Source of the DNA: Antarctobacter sediminis
GTDB taxonomy: Bacteria > Pseudomonadota > Alphaproteobacteria > Rhodobacterales > Rhodobacteraceae
Direction of reading: 5' to 3'
Assembly: GCF_019218285.1 (NCBI RefSeq)
Contig: NZ_JAHUZG010000003.1
Location: 796,314-860,313 of the forward strand
Length of the DNA: 64,000 nucleotides
Shown: piece after piece, positions 1 through 8,404 of the stretch
Layout of the letters: each line of letters begins with the position of its first letter
Numbering within the stretch: position 1 is the stretch's first letter
Notes under the pieces: model-generated
What the model saw: only the letters and a program-made list of their open reading frames with translations
Told to the model about the DNA's origin: nothing
The model's database searches: none
Translations under genes and position numbers: made by a program

Positions 1-1
1 C

Positions 2-481
2 GGTATCAAGGGCGTCGCGGCGGCAGACAGCGCCGGTGCGGCGGCGGAACTGGCGCAGGCCGCCACCCGGAACGAAGGCGTGCTGGCCTCGGATCTTGCC
101 GCCGAGATATACGGGCTGCACATCCTTGCACGCCATATCGAGGATCACGCTCACAACACCACGCGTTTCCTGTTGATGTCGCCCGAACCGGATACGACGC
201 GGCGCGGCAGCCACGGCATGATGACCACCTTCATCTTTCAGGTCCGCAACATCCCTGCCGCGCTGTACAAGGCCATGGGCGGTTTCGCCACGAATGGCGT
301 CAACATGACCAAGCTGGAAAGCTATATGGTCGGGGGATCCTTCACCGCGACGCAATTCTACGCCGACATCGAAGGCCACCCCGATGATCCCGGCGTCAAG
401 CGGGCGCTGGAGGAACTGGATTATTTCACCGACACGCTGGAAATCCTTGGCGTTTACCCGCGCGACCCGCGCCGCGACTGA
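2..481 (+). CDS. pheA: Prephenate dehydratase, C-terminal part (5' end outside the window)
   Basis: This is the last 159 residues of a prephenate dehydratase, which converts prephenate to phenylpyruvate in phenylalanine synthesis in the cytoplasm. The reading frame is open from base 2. The segment ending in the NTTRF motif is the end of the catalytic domain, where the Thr of TRF is a known catalytic residue. It is followed by an ACT regulatory domain (from GMMTTFIFQV) with the LES phenylalanine-binding motif. Feedback inhibition by phenylalanine is expected from the ACT domain. The N-terminal half is missing only because the window begins inside the gene. It converges on the downstream methyltransferase with two bases between the stop codons. 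Confidence 0.93.
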   Translation, partial: GIKGVAAADSAGAAAELAQAATRNEGVLASDLAAEIYGLHILARHIEDHAHNTTRFLLMSPEPDTTRRGSHGMMTTFIFQVRNIPAALYKAMGGFATNGVNMTKLESYMVGGSFTATQFYADIEGHPDDPGVKRALEELDYFTDTLEILGVYPRDPRRD

Positions 482-483
482 GC

Positions 484-939
484 TCAGATCAGCAGGCCAC
501 CTGCCTTTTCATGGCGCAGTAAGGCGACCTTGGTTTCGACCCCGGTGCCGCCGGAAAAGCCGCCTAACCCGTTGGTGCCCAGAACGCGGTGGCAGGGGAT
601 GAACAGCGGGATGGGATTGCCTCCGCAGCCGCGCCCCACCGCTTGCGGCGGGGCGTTCAGGGTCTTGGCAATCTCGCCGTAGGTCGTTGTTTCGCCAAAG
701 GGTATCGCGGCGATCTGTGCGCAGACCTGTTGCTGGAACGGGCTGGCTTCGACGCGGAAAGGCAGATCGAACTCTGTCAGGGTGCCGTCGAAATAGGCCG
801 CAACCTGTGCCGCGGCGCGGTTGAGCAGGGGCGTGTCGTCGCGGGCGGCGCTGTCGGTCCAGGTGGCGCGGGTGATGGCGCCTTCGGTCTCGATGATCTC
901 GAAGCGGCCGGTCGGTGTATCGATGCACAGCGCGGGCAT
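484..939 (-). CDS. ogt: Methylated-DNA--[protein]-cysteine S-methyltransferase
   Basis: A suicide DNA-repair enzyme that transfers alkyl groups from O6-alkylguanine to its own cysteine. The C-terminal half carries the hallmark IPCHRV, with the acceptor cysteine near residue 116, preceded by a helix-turn-helix region (TTTYGEIAK ... AVGRGCGGNP). The length of about 151 aa fits the Ogt class without an Ada N-terminus. I chose the ATG at 939 (MPALC). An upstream in-frame ATG at 954 would reach further into the preceding gene. The start shares one base with the stop codon of the upstream iron-sulfur protein, so the two are probably cotranscribed. Confidence 0.93.
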   Translation of the reverse strand: MPALCIDTPTGRFEIIETEGAITRATWTDSAARDDTPLLNRAAAQVAAYFDGTLTEFDLPFRVEASPFQQQVCAQIAAIPFGETTTYGEIAKTLNAPPQAVGRGCGGNPIPLFIPCHRVLGTNGLGGFSGGTGVETKVALLRHEKAGGLLI

Positions 940-2105
940 CAGCGGCCCCACCATTCGGCGGGTTTTTTGCGGGGGCCATGCGCGCGAGCCAGCCAGAGCG
1001 CCAACCGCCGGAACCGCGACAGGGCCAACCGCCGCCAGAGGCGCGCGGGCCAGCGGTCATAGTCGCGGTTGAAGGGGCAGACGCGCAGGCAGATGGCACA
1101 GTCGGAGGCCAGCTTGGCCCAGAAGCCAAAGCATTTCTCGGCATCCGATGTCCATTTCCGCACCCCCTTGATGGCCGACCGGTTGGGGGCATTTGTCGAG
1201 GGCGGGCCATAGGGCAGGGCCTTGACCGGGCAGGCATCGGCGCAGCGCGTGCAGATGGTGCAGAACTCGGCCACGCCCAGCTTGCGCGGCGCGTCATGGG
1301 CCAGCGGCAGATCGGTGAAGATCTTGGAAAAGCGCAGGCGTGGCCCCAGGTCCGGTGTGATGACCATCTGGTTGCGCGCGTATTCACCCAGACCCGCCTT
1401 GACCGCGTAGGGGATGACCAGCGCCGTGTCATTCATAGAAGGCACGGCCTGGTAGCCGAGATTGCGGATAAATGCGGCCAGCTGCAGCACGACCGAGGCC
1501 TCGTGGCTGTAGGCCTTGCCGGTGGCGGCCCCGGCCAGCGCCGAAGGGTAGGTGGCGACCAGATCCTGATCCATCTCGTGGCCCAGTACGATCACCGAGG
1601 TCAGTCCCTCGGGCAGGTCATGGGCCGCCTCGCTCATGTCGCGGGTGTCGACCCGGGCGGCATAGAGCCAGCGTTGATCGAAATCGGTGATCCCGCACAG
1701 ATGCGCGCCAAAGAACCGGGCCACGCGTTTGATCTCCTGCGCCATGGCGCCCGGATCGTCGATCGGGACGGTATCGGGGGAAACCGGCGTATCGGCGCTG
1801 AGCGGAGCCTGAAACCCTTCGCGTCGGCCCTGCGCGGCGTGGCGGTCGGTCATGATGTCGGAAATGAGCCATGCGGCATTGCGCAGGGCAAAATCGCGCT
1901 GGGTAAAGCCGTCCCCCCGCCGGGGTGCCGCCTCGATCCGGTAGGAGGCAAAGAAGGCATCGGTTTTCGGCGAGCGCAGGGTTTCGTCCCACATGGCGCG
2001 GGAGAAGATGTCGTCACGCTGGGAAAAAGGCACGAAATCCTCTGTCACCTCGATACCTGCGGCGGCATCTTGGGGGCGGGTCGCGCTGTTGGCGGGCCAT
2101 GTCAT
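939..2105 (-). CDS. Reductive-dehalogenase-like corrinoid/4Fe-4S protein, cytoplasmic form
   Basis: A 388-aa protein resembling the catalytic core of reductive dehalogenases (RdhA). Family-like segments are visible: VIVLGHEMD, NDTALVIPYAV near the middle, and GPRLRFSKIFTDLPL just before the iron-sulfur region. Two 4Fe-4S motifs follow. Cys282, 285, 288 and 292 form CxxCxxCxxxCP; Cys325, 336, 339 and 343 form a CX10CxxCxxxCP variant. There is no Tat signal at the N-terminus, and no C-terminal flavin/ferredoxin reductase domain of the kind fused to some aerobic RdhA proteins. It is therefore a short soluble form needing an outside electron donor. The epoxyqueuosine reductase QueG is the main alternative, but the NDTA/FTDLPL pattern favours RdhA. 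Substrate unknown. Confidence 0.7.
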   Translation of the reverse strand: MTWPANSATRPQDAAAGIEVTEDFVPFSQRDDIFSRAMWDETLRSPKTDAFFASYRIEAAPRRGDGFTQRDFALRNAAWLISDIMTDRHAAQGRREGFQAPLSADTPVSPDTVPIDDPGAMAQEIKRVARFFGAHLCGITDFDQRWLYAARVDTRDMSEAAHDLPEGLTSVIVLGHEMDQDLVATYPSALAGAATGKAYSHEASVVLQLAAFIRNLGYQAVPSMNDTALVIPYAVKAGLGEYARNQMVITPDLGPRLRFSKIFTDLPLAHDAPRKLGVAEFCTICTRCADACPVKALPYGPPSTNAPNRSAIKGVRKWTSDAEKCFGFWAKLASDCAICLRVCPFNRDYDRWPARLWRRLALSRFRRLALWLARAHGPRKKPAEWWGR

Positions 2106-2208
2106 GGCGCGAGGCTAGGCGGACCTTGCGTCAGGGGCAAGCCTGTGTCGCAAACGGCAAGGACGGGGCCTGCGGACTTTCGCATCCTGCCGAAAACAGG
2201 AGGGTGGT

Positions 2209-3159
2209 ATGACCACGGGATTTATCGGATTGGGCGCGGTGGGCGCCAAGCTTGCGGGAAACCTGCACCGCAACGGGATCGCATTGCGGGTCTTTGACCT
2301 AGACCCGGACAAGATGGCGCCATTTGTCGAGGCGGGGGCGGAGGCCGGGCTATCGGCACTGGACGTGATGGAGCGCTGCGAGGTGGTCATTACCTCGCTG
2401 CCCAGCCCTGCGGCATCCGAGGCGGTGCTGGCCCAGATGCTACCCGCAATGAGGCCGGGCAAGACATGGGTCGAGATGTCGACCACAGACCCTGAGGTGA
2501 TCGTGGCGCAGGCAGGTCAGGTGGCGGCGACCGGCGGCGTTGCGGTCGAAGCGCCGGTTTCGGGCGGCTGCCACCGGGCGGCCACGGGCAATATCTCGGT
2601 CTTTTGCGGCGCGCCAAGGGCAACATTCGAGGCGGTCTTGCCCCTGCTGACCATCCTTGGCCGTCAAGTCCTGCACACGGGCGAGGTCGGCACGGCGTCC
2701 AAGCTGAAGGTGATGACCAACTACCTGGCCACCGCCAACCTGCTGACCCTGTGCGAGGCGCTGACCACCATGCAGGCGGCGGGGCTGGATGCCGCAACAA
2801 CCTATGAGGCGATCCGGATTTCCTCGGGCAACAGTTTCGTCCACGAGACCGAGAGCCAGTTGATCCTGTCGGGCAGCCGCGACGTGGATTTCACGCTGGA
2901 TCTGGTGATGAAGGACGTGGGGCTGTTCCAGCAACTGGCCGAGGCGCATGACGTGCCGCTGGAACTGTCGCCGCAGATCATCGCCATGTTGCGTGACGGA
3001 CAGGCGCGCTTCGGCAGCCGCGCGCAATCGGACCGGATGATCGAGAGGTTGGAAGAGCCGACAGGCCTGTCGGTACGGGCGCCGGGCTTTCCGCTGGAAC
3101 TGGTAGATGAGGAACCACCGGCGCGGGGTGCCGAAGTGGTGGTGCGCCGCGGGGGGTGA
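2209..3159 (+). CDS. NAD(P)-dependent beta-hydroxyacid dehydrogenase (3-hydroxyisobutyrate dehydrogenase family)
   Basis: A 316-aa soluble dehydrogenase. The Rossmann motif GFIGLGAVG occupies residues 4-12. The substrate-binding motif APVSGG follows after the NAD domain. The catalytic lysine lies in the segment TASKLKVMTNY near residues 163-173. These are the three signatures of the MmsB/GarR/GLYR family, which oxidises short beta-hydroxyacids or reduces their semialdehydes. The exact substrate cannot be read from sequence. The start ATG is preceded by a purine-rich GGAGGGTGGT Shine-Dalgarno region. It is divergent from the dehalogenase-like gene, so its job need not be linked to that operon. 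Confidence 0.85.
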   Translation: MTTGFIGLGAVGAKLAGNLHRNGIALRVFDLDPDKMAPFVEAGAEAGLSALDVMERCEVVITSLPSPAASEAVLAQMLPAMRPGKTWVEMSTTDPEVIVAQAGQVAATGGVAVEAPVSGGCHRAATGNISVFCGAPRATFEAVLPLLTILGRQVLHTGEVGTASKLKVMTNYLATANLLTLCEALTTMQAAGLDAATTYEAIRISSGNSFVHETESQLILSGSRDVDFTLDLVMKDVGLFQQLAEAHDVPLELSPQIIAMLRDGQARFGSRAQSDRMIERLEEPTGLSVRAPGFPLELVDEEPPARGAEVVVRRGG

Positions 3160-3172
3160 AGGGGCGCACAAA

Positions 3173-3243
3173 GGAAGGGGGCGCTGCCCCCTCTTGGCCT
3201 GACGGCCAATTCACCCCCGGGATATTTGACGACAGAAGAAGCG
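3173..3243 (-). repeat. Dispersed intergenic hairpin repeat, copy 1
   Basis: Read on the minus strand, this element has a TTCTTCTGTCGTC lead, then AAATATCCCGGGGG, an inner hairpin with arms TTGGCC and GGCCAA around a GTCA loop, and finally the self-complementary GGGGGCAGCGCCCCC (3177-3191). The same arrangement recurs at 55104-55164 on the plus strand with a different but still complementary inner stem. It lies in a gap between two genes on the same strand. Confidence 0.75.
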
Positions 3244-3307
3244 GGCAGGGCTTTCCCCGGCAGCCGCCGCGCATTAGGAGTGCGGGGCGCAGTTTCGGGG
3301 GAAAGCG

Positions 3308-3784
3308 ATGGCACAGGAAGAACTGGCACGGATCACGGCCTCGGCTCCGCGGCGGCTGATTGGCGTGGGCGCGATGATGGGCCTTGGCGGGCTGATGGTC
3401 TACATGGGGTTTGGCACGGATGAGATGGCCATGGGCTGGCGTGGCTTTCTGGTGCTGCTGGGGATTGCGGCGCTGTTTGTGGCACAGCTGATGTGGCAGG
3501 TCACCGGACATGCCTTGATCCTGACCGAGGAGGCGCTGACCGACAGTGACGGCACCGTGGTTGCGCGGCTGGACGAGATCGAGAAAGTGGATCGCGGCAT
3601 GTTCGCGATGAAACCGTCCAACGGATTTCTGGTGATCCTGAAGCAGCCGGGGTCGCGTATCTGGCGGCCGGGTTTGTGGTGGCGCATGGGGCGGCGGGTG
3701 GCCATTGGCGGTGTCACCGCCGGATCGGCGACCAAGCCGGTGGCAGACATCATGATCCATCTGCTGTCGCAGCGGGAAGGCTGA
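3308..3784 (+). CDS. Small inner-membrane protein of unknown function
   Basis: A 158-aa protein I do not recognise at family level. Two hydrophobic helices lie at roughly residues 17-36 and 43-65. They are followed by a soluble part beginning ALILTEEALTDSDG and containing the pattern LDEIEKVDRG. This layout resembles small proteins with two helices and a bacterial PH-like cytoplasmic domain, but that is inference. The start ATG has a GGGGGAAAGCG leader. A strong terminator hairpin follows the stop codon, so it is probably the last gene of a short transcript. Confidence 0.6.
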   Translation: MAQEELARITASAPRRLIGVGAMMGLGGLMVYMGFGTDEMAMGWRGFLVLLGIAALFVAQLMWQVTGHALILTEEALTDSDGTVVARLDEIEKVDRGMFAMKPSNGFLVILKQPGSRIWRPGLWWRMGRRVAIGGVTAGSATKPVADIMIHLLSQREG

Positions 3785-3813
3785 TCCCTTCTTCGGGCGA
3801 GATGCAAAGGAAC

Positions 3814-3846
3814 AGGGGACGCGGCGCTGGCCTTGTCCCCTTTTTC
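3814..3846. terminator. Rho-independent terminator between convergent genes
   Basis: An AGGGGAC/GTCCCCT stem (3814-3820 with 3835-3841) is followed by a run of T. It sits between the stop of the small membrane protein and the stop of the minus-strand pilus-like operon, and probably serves the plus-strand gene. Confidence 0.75.
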
Positions 3847-3865
3847 CTGCCTGTTCAGGCCGCGT

Positions 3866-4414
3866 TCAGGCGGTGGTGTCAAAGACCAGTTGCGGCGCAT
3901 AGCGCGGGCGGGTGAAGCTGTAGGTGCGGATGTCGAAGGCGGAGAGGCCAACGTTGAACACCGGGTCGAAGGCGTCCCAGGTTTCGACCATGACCAGCTC
4001 TTCGCCCTCTGTGCCGCTGGGAAGGCGGTCGGCATAGGCGGCAAGGTCGGCGGCGTTGAGTTCGGGGTAGTCGCCGCGGGCCTCGGACCATTTCAGTTGC
4101 CAGCCGCCCAGGTCCGAGTCGTATTTGACAACGGTGATGCGGATGTCGCTTTCCTGCATGCTTGTTTTGGTCAGGGTGCGCAGGAGGCGCCGCGCGTTGG
4201 TGATGTAGTTCGGGTTGAGCGGCTCTGTTTCACGCGAGATCATGTCGCTGATGACATAATTGGCCTTTTGATTGACCGCCTGTTGGCGGAAGGCATCGAA
4301 ATAGGTCCAGCCGACACCGAAAAGGAACAGAAGCGCGGGAAAGACGATGACTGCTTCGACATTGACGAAGCCGCGGGTGTCACGGGCAAAACCCTTGAGG
4401 AAAGACAGGCGCAT
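3866..4414 (-). CDS. TadE/TadF-like pseudopilin, set A second partner
   Basis: A 182-aa protein with a short cytoplasmic head (FARDTRGFVNVEA), one transmembrane helix starting near residue 22 (AVIVFPALLFLFGVGWTY), and a periplasmic domain. The conserved acidic residue at the start of the helix (NVEAVIVF) is the usual TadE/TadF hallmark. Its closest relative in the window is the protein at 13612: both have ISRET after the helix and TRPR near the C-terminus (FTRPRYAP and FTRPRFAP). I chose the ATG at 4414, which follows AAGGAG at good spacing; a GTG three codons upstream would begin inside that site. It is the last gene of the minus-strand set. Confidence 0.8.
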   Translation of the reverse strand: MRLSFLKGFARDTRGFVNVEAVIVFPALLFLFGVGWTYFDAFRQQAVNQKANYVISDMISRETEPLNPNYITNARRLLRTLTKTSMQESDIRITVVKYDSDLGGWQLKWSEARGDYPELNAADLAAYADRLPSGTEGEELVMVETWDAFDPVFNVGLSAFDIRTYSFTRPRYAPQLVFDTTA

Positions 4415-4426
4415 CGGGGGCACTCC

Positions 4427-4960
4427 TTAGCTGGGTTCGTAGACGAAGGCCGAGGTCGAGACGATCGCGGTGTATCCGTTTTCGTCCTTGGGCAGGCTGG
4501 CGTTCAGCGTCGAGGCGGGGGTCAGCGGGCGGAACTTGTAGCAGGCGCGCAGGATCATCAGCTGGCCGCCGACGCCATTGCGAAAGCTGCGCTGCGGCGT
4601 GGCTTCTTGGCCGATGTCGACGCAATCGGCCTTGGCGGCGGGTTCGACGTAGCTGCGCATGTTCAGCGGGATCATCTCTAGCTGAAGGTTCGCGTTGCAA
4701 TCGGGCAGCACGGTGGTCTTGGCACAGATCGCGGTCTTGAGCGCGTCATGGGTATGCGGGCTGACGCCGATCTTGACCTCGCGGACTGTCTGGTCCAGCG
4801 CGCGCTCCAACTGGGTGTGGCGCACGGTGATGGTGCCGATTTCAACCGTCGAGACAATGATGGCCACGAACAACGGCACCCAGAGCGCGTAGGGGGCAAT
4901 GGCATTGCCGTCTTCTTCGGACCAGAAACGGCGCAGGGCGGACAGGGGCGAGCGGGTCAT
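4427..4960 (-). CDS. TadE-like pseudopilin, set A first partner
   Basis: A 177-aa single-pass protein. The N-terminus SEEDGNAIAPYALWVP leads into a transmembrane helix (LFVAIIVSTVEIGTI). The periplasmic part then has four cysteines, in AICAK, LPDCN, KADCV and RACYKF. The protein at 13070 has the same length and the same cysteine placement, and both end in VATSAFV/IVSTSAFV plus xEPx, so they are paralogs. The start codon overlaps the stop of the upstream TadG-like gene as ATGA, indicating translational coupling. Function inferred from the family: a minor pilin-like component in Flp/Tad pilus assembly. Confidence 0.8.
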   Translation of the reverse strand: MTRSPLSALRRFWSEEDGNAIAPYALWVPLFVAIIVSTVEIGTITVRHTQLERALDQTVREVKIGVSPHTHDALKTAICAKTTVLPDCNANLQLEMIPLNMRSYVEPAAKADCVDIGQEATPQRSFRNGVGGQLMILRACYKFRPLTPASTLNASLPKDENGYTAIVSTSAFVYEPS

Positions 4961-6600
4961 TGGGTCAGCCTCAGTTGCGTGATGGTGTTGGCAATGGCGG
5001 CAAAGGTTTCTTCCAGATCCGCCCCTTGCACGTCGAAGAAATGGGCCGGGGAAGAGGCGCAGTTGCGCATGGCGTCCAGCCCGCGCTGTGGCGCTTCGAA
5101 GCCGATGGCGAAGACCACCACGCCCATGTCCTTGGCCGCGTCACAGATCGCGTCAAGCCGGCTGTCGGCCGGGTCGGCCCCCACGGTTGCCTGATAGGCG
5201 TAGTAGATGTCGGAATACTGGCTGTAGCTGACGAAACCGTCGTTGTATGGCTGGCTGTAGAACTTGCTGCCGACGGCGCGGGTGCCCCAGCGGGCAAAGA
5301 CCTCGGCATTGGTCATGCGGCGGGCATTGCTGCCACCGTCCGGCGCGTTGCGATAACGGTAGCTGTAGGAATACGAACGGAACCGTTCGCGGTAGTAGAC
5401 GTCTTCCGCCGTGCCTTCGCGATCGCGCACCAGCAGGGAAAAGCGGTCGTCGCCGGGGTATTCCGTGCCACGGTCATCGACCCAGATGTCGGACAGGCCG
5501 AATTTGTAGTGGGCCTTGAGGTCATATTGGGTGGTGTTTTCGCCGTCCGTCATGACCACGATGTATTTCGAAGTCTCCGGGTCCGTGTAGGCCGCCGGGC
5601 GACCCGCGAATTGTTGCGCCACCAGCCCGTCATAGGCCATTTCTGAAATGGCTGGCCTTGCGGCAGGGTCCAACAGGGCCGCGCCCCATTTCACGCCAAG
5701 GTCGATGGCCGTATTGCCGCCGGCATTCAGGCTGTCGATATGGGCCTTGAGCGTGGTCGCATCCGAACTGTGCGCCAGCACGGCGCTGGTATCGCCGGTC
5801 TTGCACCAGGGGTTCGGGATCGCGGTGGTGCTTGTATTGGTCGAATTCAGATCGAAATGCGCGAGGCGGCTCAGAACCTCCGAAGGAGAGATCGCCGTGG
5901 TGTCGAAATCGGCGGCATCGAAAGTCACGCAGTTGGAATAGTCATGCAGATCGTCCAGCGTGAAATAGCTGGCCGTGGTGGCCCCAAGGTTCACGGTGGC
6001 ATTGTAAGGAATGATCGAGATCGTGGTCAGCGCCGTGCTGTCCGCCGGCATAAGGATATCGACGAACTCGCTTGCGGCGTTGCGCATGTTCACGATCTTG
6101 CTGTTCCAGCCCATCGAGCCGGAGACGTCCAGCACCATCGAAATCTCGACATTGGCGGTGGCGTGAACGGCAGTGGCAAGCCCGGTGGCGTCGAGCGTGT
6201 TTACCCCGATCAGAGACATGAAGTCCGAAGAAATCGCGGCCTCGCCCCGGGCGGTCACGCTTTTCGATGTGAGCGTCTGATCCACCTGAACCGAGGTCAG
6301 GGCATCCCCCAGACCCATGGCCGAGAGATAGTCGCGCACGACGATGTCCGGATCCTGCGCGTTTTCGATGTTGGCAGCGGCCAGAACGGCGCGGTCCAGC
6401 GTGTTTTGCACTTTGATGCGCTTGAGTTCGGCATGCATCATGTCGATGCCTACGCCGCCGAACACCATCATCACCAGGGACCCGACAATCGCGAGGTAGG
6501 ACATGTTGCCCGAAGTATCGCTAGCGAACTGGGTCAGCCGGTTGCGCAGCGTGTCCCCGCAAGTCAGCAGGGCCGCGAGGCTCGTGGTAGATTTCAACAT
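4957..6600 (-). CDS. TadG-like protein with von Willebrand factor A domain, set A
   Basis: A 547-aa protein. The N-terminal helix segment (SGNMSYLAIVGSLVMMVFGG) and the following LDRAVLAAA are typical of TadE/G-like proteins. A vWA domain follows, with the metal-site motif DVSGSM starting near residue 158 and a second metal-site Asp in VVMTDGENT. The C-terminus ends ANTITQLRLTQ, the same ending type as the two larger paralogs at 9051 and 11151. Those carry about 90 extra residues inside the vWA region that this one lacks. The ATG at 6600 follows AAAGGTG; an upstream TTG at 6615 is less likely. First gene of a three-gene operon. Role: surface or pilus-associated, by family inference. Confidence 0.85.
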   Translation of the reverse strand: MLKSTTSLAALLTCGDTLRNRLTQFASDTSGNMSYLAIVGSLVMMVFGGVGIDMMHAELKRIKVQNTLDRAVLAAANIENAQDPDIVVRDYLSAMGLGDALTSVQVDQTLTSKSVTARGEAAISSDFMSLIGVNTLDATGLATAVHATANVEISMVLDVSGSMGWNSKIVNMRNAASEFVDILMPADSTALTTISIIPYNATVNLGATTASYFTLDDLHDYSNCVTFDAADFDTTAISPSEVLSRLAHFDLNSTNTSTTAIPNPWCKTGDTSAVLAHSSDATTLKAHIDSLNAGGNTAIDLGVKWGAALLDPAARPAISEMAYDGLVAQQFAGRPAAYTDPETSKYIVVMTDGENTTQYDLKAHYKFGLSDIWVDDRGTEYPGDDRFSLLVRDREGTAEDVYYRERFRSYSYSYRYRNAPDGGSNARRMTNAEVFARWGTRAVGSKFYSQPYNDGFVSYSQYSDIYYAYQATVGADPADSRLDAICDAAKDMGVVVFAIGFEAPQRGLDAMRNCASSPAHFFDVQGADLEETFAAIANTITQLRLTQ

Positions 6601-6949
6601 TCGAACACCTTTCAACCAGATCTCGGCGACAGCCCCAGAAGCCGCGATCCGTGCAGTTTGATGACAATTTTATGCCATTTCAAAATGGCCAAACTTGGGC
6701 AGTTCGAATTGGATTTGGTTAGAATTCTAGGCATTTGGCCGCACAGTCCATCGGGTCCTAAGAAGATTGTTTCAGGCTTTGTGACGATGGTGGGGCGGCG
6801 CGTCTCTGCCTTGCGGGGCGAGTCGGGGCAAACCGGGGGTTGGGATGCGCGGGCAGGCGGGCTAGGCTTGTCTGGCGGGCTCCCGGCAAGAGGAGCCATG
6901 CGCGCGGGGCGCGCGTGCCCCGTGCGGACACTGGAAAGGAAGGAAACCC
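6601..6949. promoter_or_regulatory. Divergent intergenic region between TadG-like set A and gdhA
   Basis: This gap of about 350 bases must hold the promoters of both flanking genes. The half near the TadG-like gene is AT-richer and contains a perfect inverted repeat, GCCATTT-CA-AAATGGC, at 6674-6689. A similar GGCATTTGGCC string occurs about 50 bases further on. The half near gdhA is GC-rich and has no coding frame I would accept. No clear -35/-10 pair could be assigned. Confidence 0.4.
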
Positions 6950-8404
6950 ATGTCCGTCGTAGCAACGCGGCCCGTCGTGCCGTCGAACGAACCCTCATTC
7001 AGACAGTCCGTGGACCTGATGTTCAACCGCGCCGTCGCGCTGATGGACCTGCCGCCGGGGCTGGAAGAAAAGATCCGGGTTTGCAACGCCACCTACACGG
7101 TGCGGTTCGGCGTGCGGCTGCGCGGCAAGATCCAGACCTTTACCGGGTACCGTTCGGTCCATTCCGAACATATGGAGCCGGTCAAGGGGGGCATCCGCTT
7201 TGCGCCCGAGGTCAATCAGGACGAGGTCGAGGCGCTGGCCGCGCTGATGACCTATAAATGCGCCTTGGTCGAGACGCCGTTTGGCGGCTCCAAAGGGGGG
7301 CTTTGCGTAGATCCCCGTCAATATGACGAACACGAGATGGAACAGATCACCCGGCGTTTTGCCTATGAACTGGCCAAACGCGACCTGATCCATCCCAGCC
7401 AGAACGTGCCCGCCCCCGACATGGGCACATCCGAGCGTGAAATGGCCTGGATCGCCGATCAGTACCGGCGGATGAATACCACGGACATCAATGCCAACGC
7501 CTGCGTCACCGGCAAGCCGACCAATGCCGGCGGGATTCAGGGCCGGACCGAGGCGACGGGCCGGGGCGTGCAATACGCCCTGCGCGAGTTCTTTCGCCAT
7601 CCCGAGGACATGGCCAAGGCCGGGTTGGACGGTACGCTGGACGACAAGCGCGTCATCGTTCAGGGGCTGGGCAACGTGGGGTACCACGCGGCCAAGTTCC
7701 TGCAAGAAGAAGACGGGGCGCGGATCACCGGCATCATCGAACGTGACGGCGCATTGTTCAATCCTGACGGGCTGAACGTAGAGGCAGTGCGCGAATGGAT
7801 CGTCCGCCACGGGGGCGTCACCGGATTCCCGGACGCCAACCACACCGCCGAAGGTGCAACCGTGCTGGAAGAAGACTGTGACATCCTCATTCCGGCGGCG
7901 CTTGAGGGGGTCATAAACCTGTCGAACGCCCATAACATCAAGGCTGCCTTGATTATCGAGGCCGCCAACGGGCCGATCACGGCGGGGGCGGATGACATCC
8001 TGCGCGAGAAAGGCACTGTTATCATCCCGGACATGTATGCCAACGCAGGCGGTGTGACCGTGTCCTATTTCGAGTGGGTCAAGAACCTCAGCCACATCCG
8101 TTTCGGCCGGATGCAACGCCGCCAAGAGGAGGCCCGGCACGAGCTGATCGTCAAGGAACTGGAGCGACTGGACCGCTACCTTGGCGATGCATGGAGCATG
8201 TCGCCGGACTTCAAGGCGCGGTATCTGAAAGGCGCGGACGAGTTGGAACTGGTGCGATCCGGTCTCGATGACACCATGCGCATCGCCTATCAGTCCATGC
8301 GACAGGTCTGGCACGAACGGGACGACGTTACCGATCTGCGCACGGCGGCCTTTATCGTGGCGATTGGGCGGGTCGCGGCCAGCTATCGCGCCAAGGGGTT
8401 GTAG
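6950..8404 (+). CDS. gdhA: Glutamate dehydrogenase, hexameric Glu/Leu/Phe/Val type
   Basis: A 484-aa enzyme that interconverts glutamate with 2-oxoglutarate and ammonia. The N-terminal substrate domain has KGGIRFAPEV and the catalytic-lysine region KCALVETPFGGSKGG. The nucleotide-binding domain has VIVQGLGNVG near residue 230. The C-terminal part contains MYANAGGVTVSYFEWVKN, typical of the family. The length is slightly above the usual 410-450, owing to a longer C-terminal helical tail. The GGAAAGGAAGG leader supports the ATG at 6950. A strong terminator follows the stop. It stands alone between the two pilus-like sets with no functional link I can see. Confidence 0.95.
   Translation: MSVVATRPVVPSNEPSFRQSVDLMFNRAVALMDLPPGLEEKIRVCNATYTVRFGVRLRGKIQTFTGYRSVHSEHMEPVKGGIRFAPEVNQDEVEALAALMTYKCALVETPFGGSKGGLCVDPRQYDEHEMEQITRRFAYELAKRDLIHPSQNVPAPDMGTSEREMAWIADQYRRMNTTDINANACVTGKPTNAGGIQGRTEATGRGVQYALREFFRHPEDMAKAGLDGTLDDKRVIVQGLGNVGYHAAKFLQEEDGARITGIIERDGALFNPDGLNVEAVREWIVRHGGVTGFPDANHTAEGATVLEEDCDILIPAALEGVINLSNAHNIKAALIIEAANGPITAGADDILREKGTVIIPDMYANAGGVTVSYFEWVKNLSHIRFGRMQRRQEEARHELIVKELERLDRYLGDAWSMSPDFKARYLKGADELELVRSGLDDTMRIAYQSMRQVWHERDDVTDLRTAAFIVAIGRVAASYRAKGL

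Noticed and set aside
939..2105. Calling this gene queG (epoxyqueuosine reductase).
   Set aside because: QueG shares the double 4Fe-4S ending, but the NDTALVIPYAV and FTDLPL segments and the CX10CxxCxxxCP spacing fit reductive dehalogenases better.
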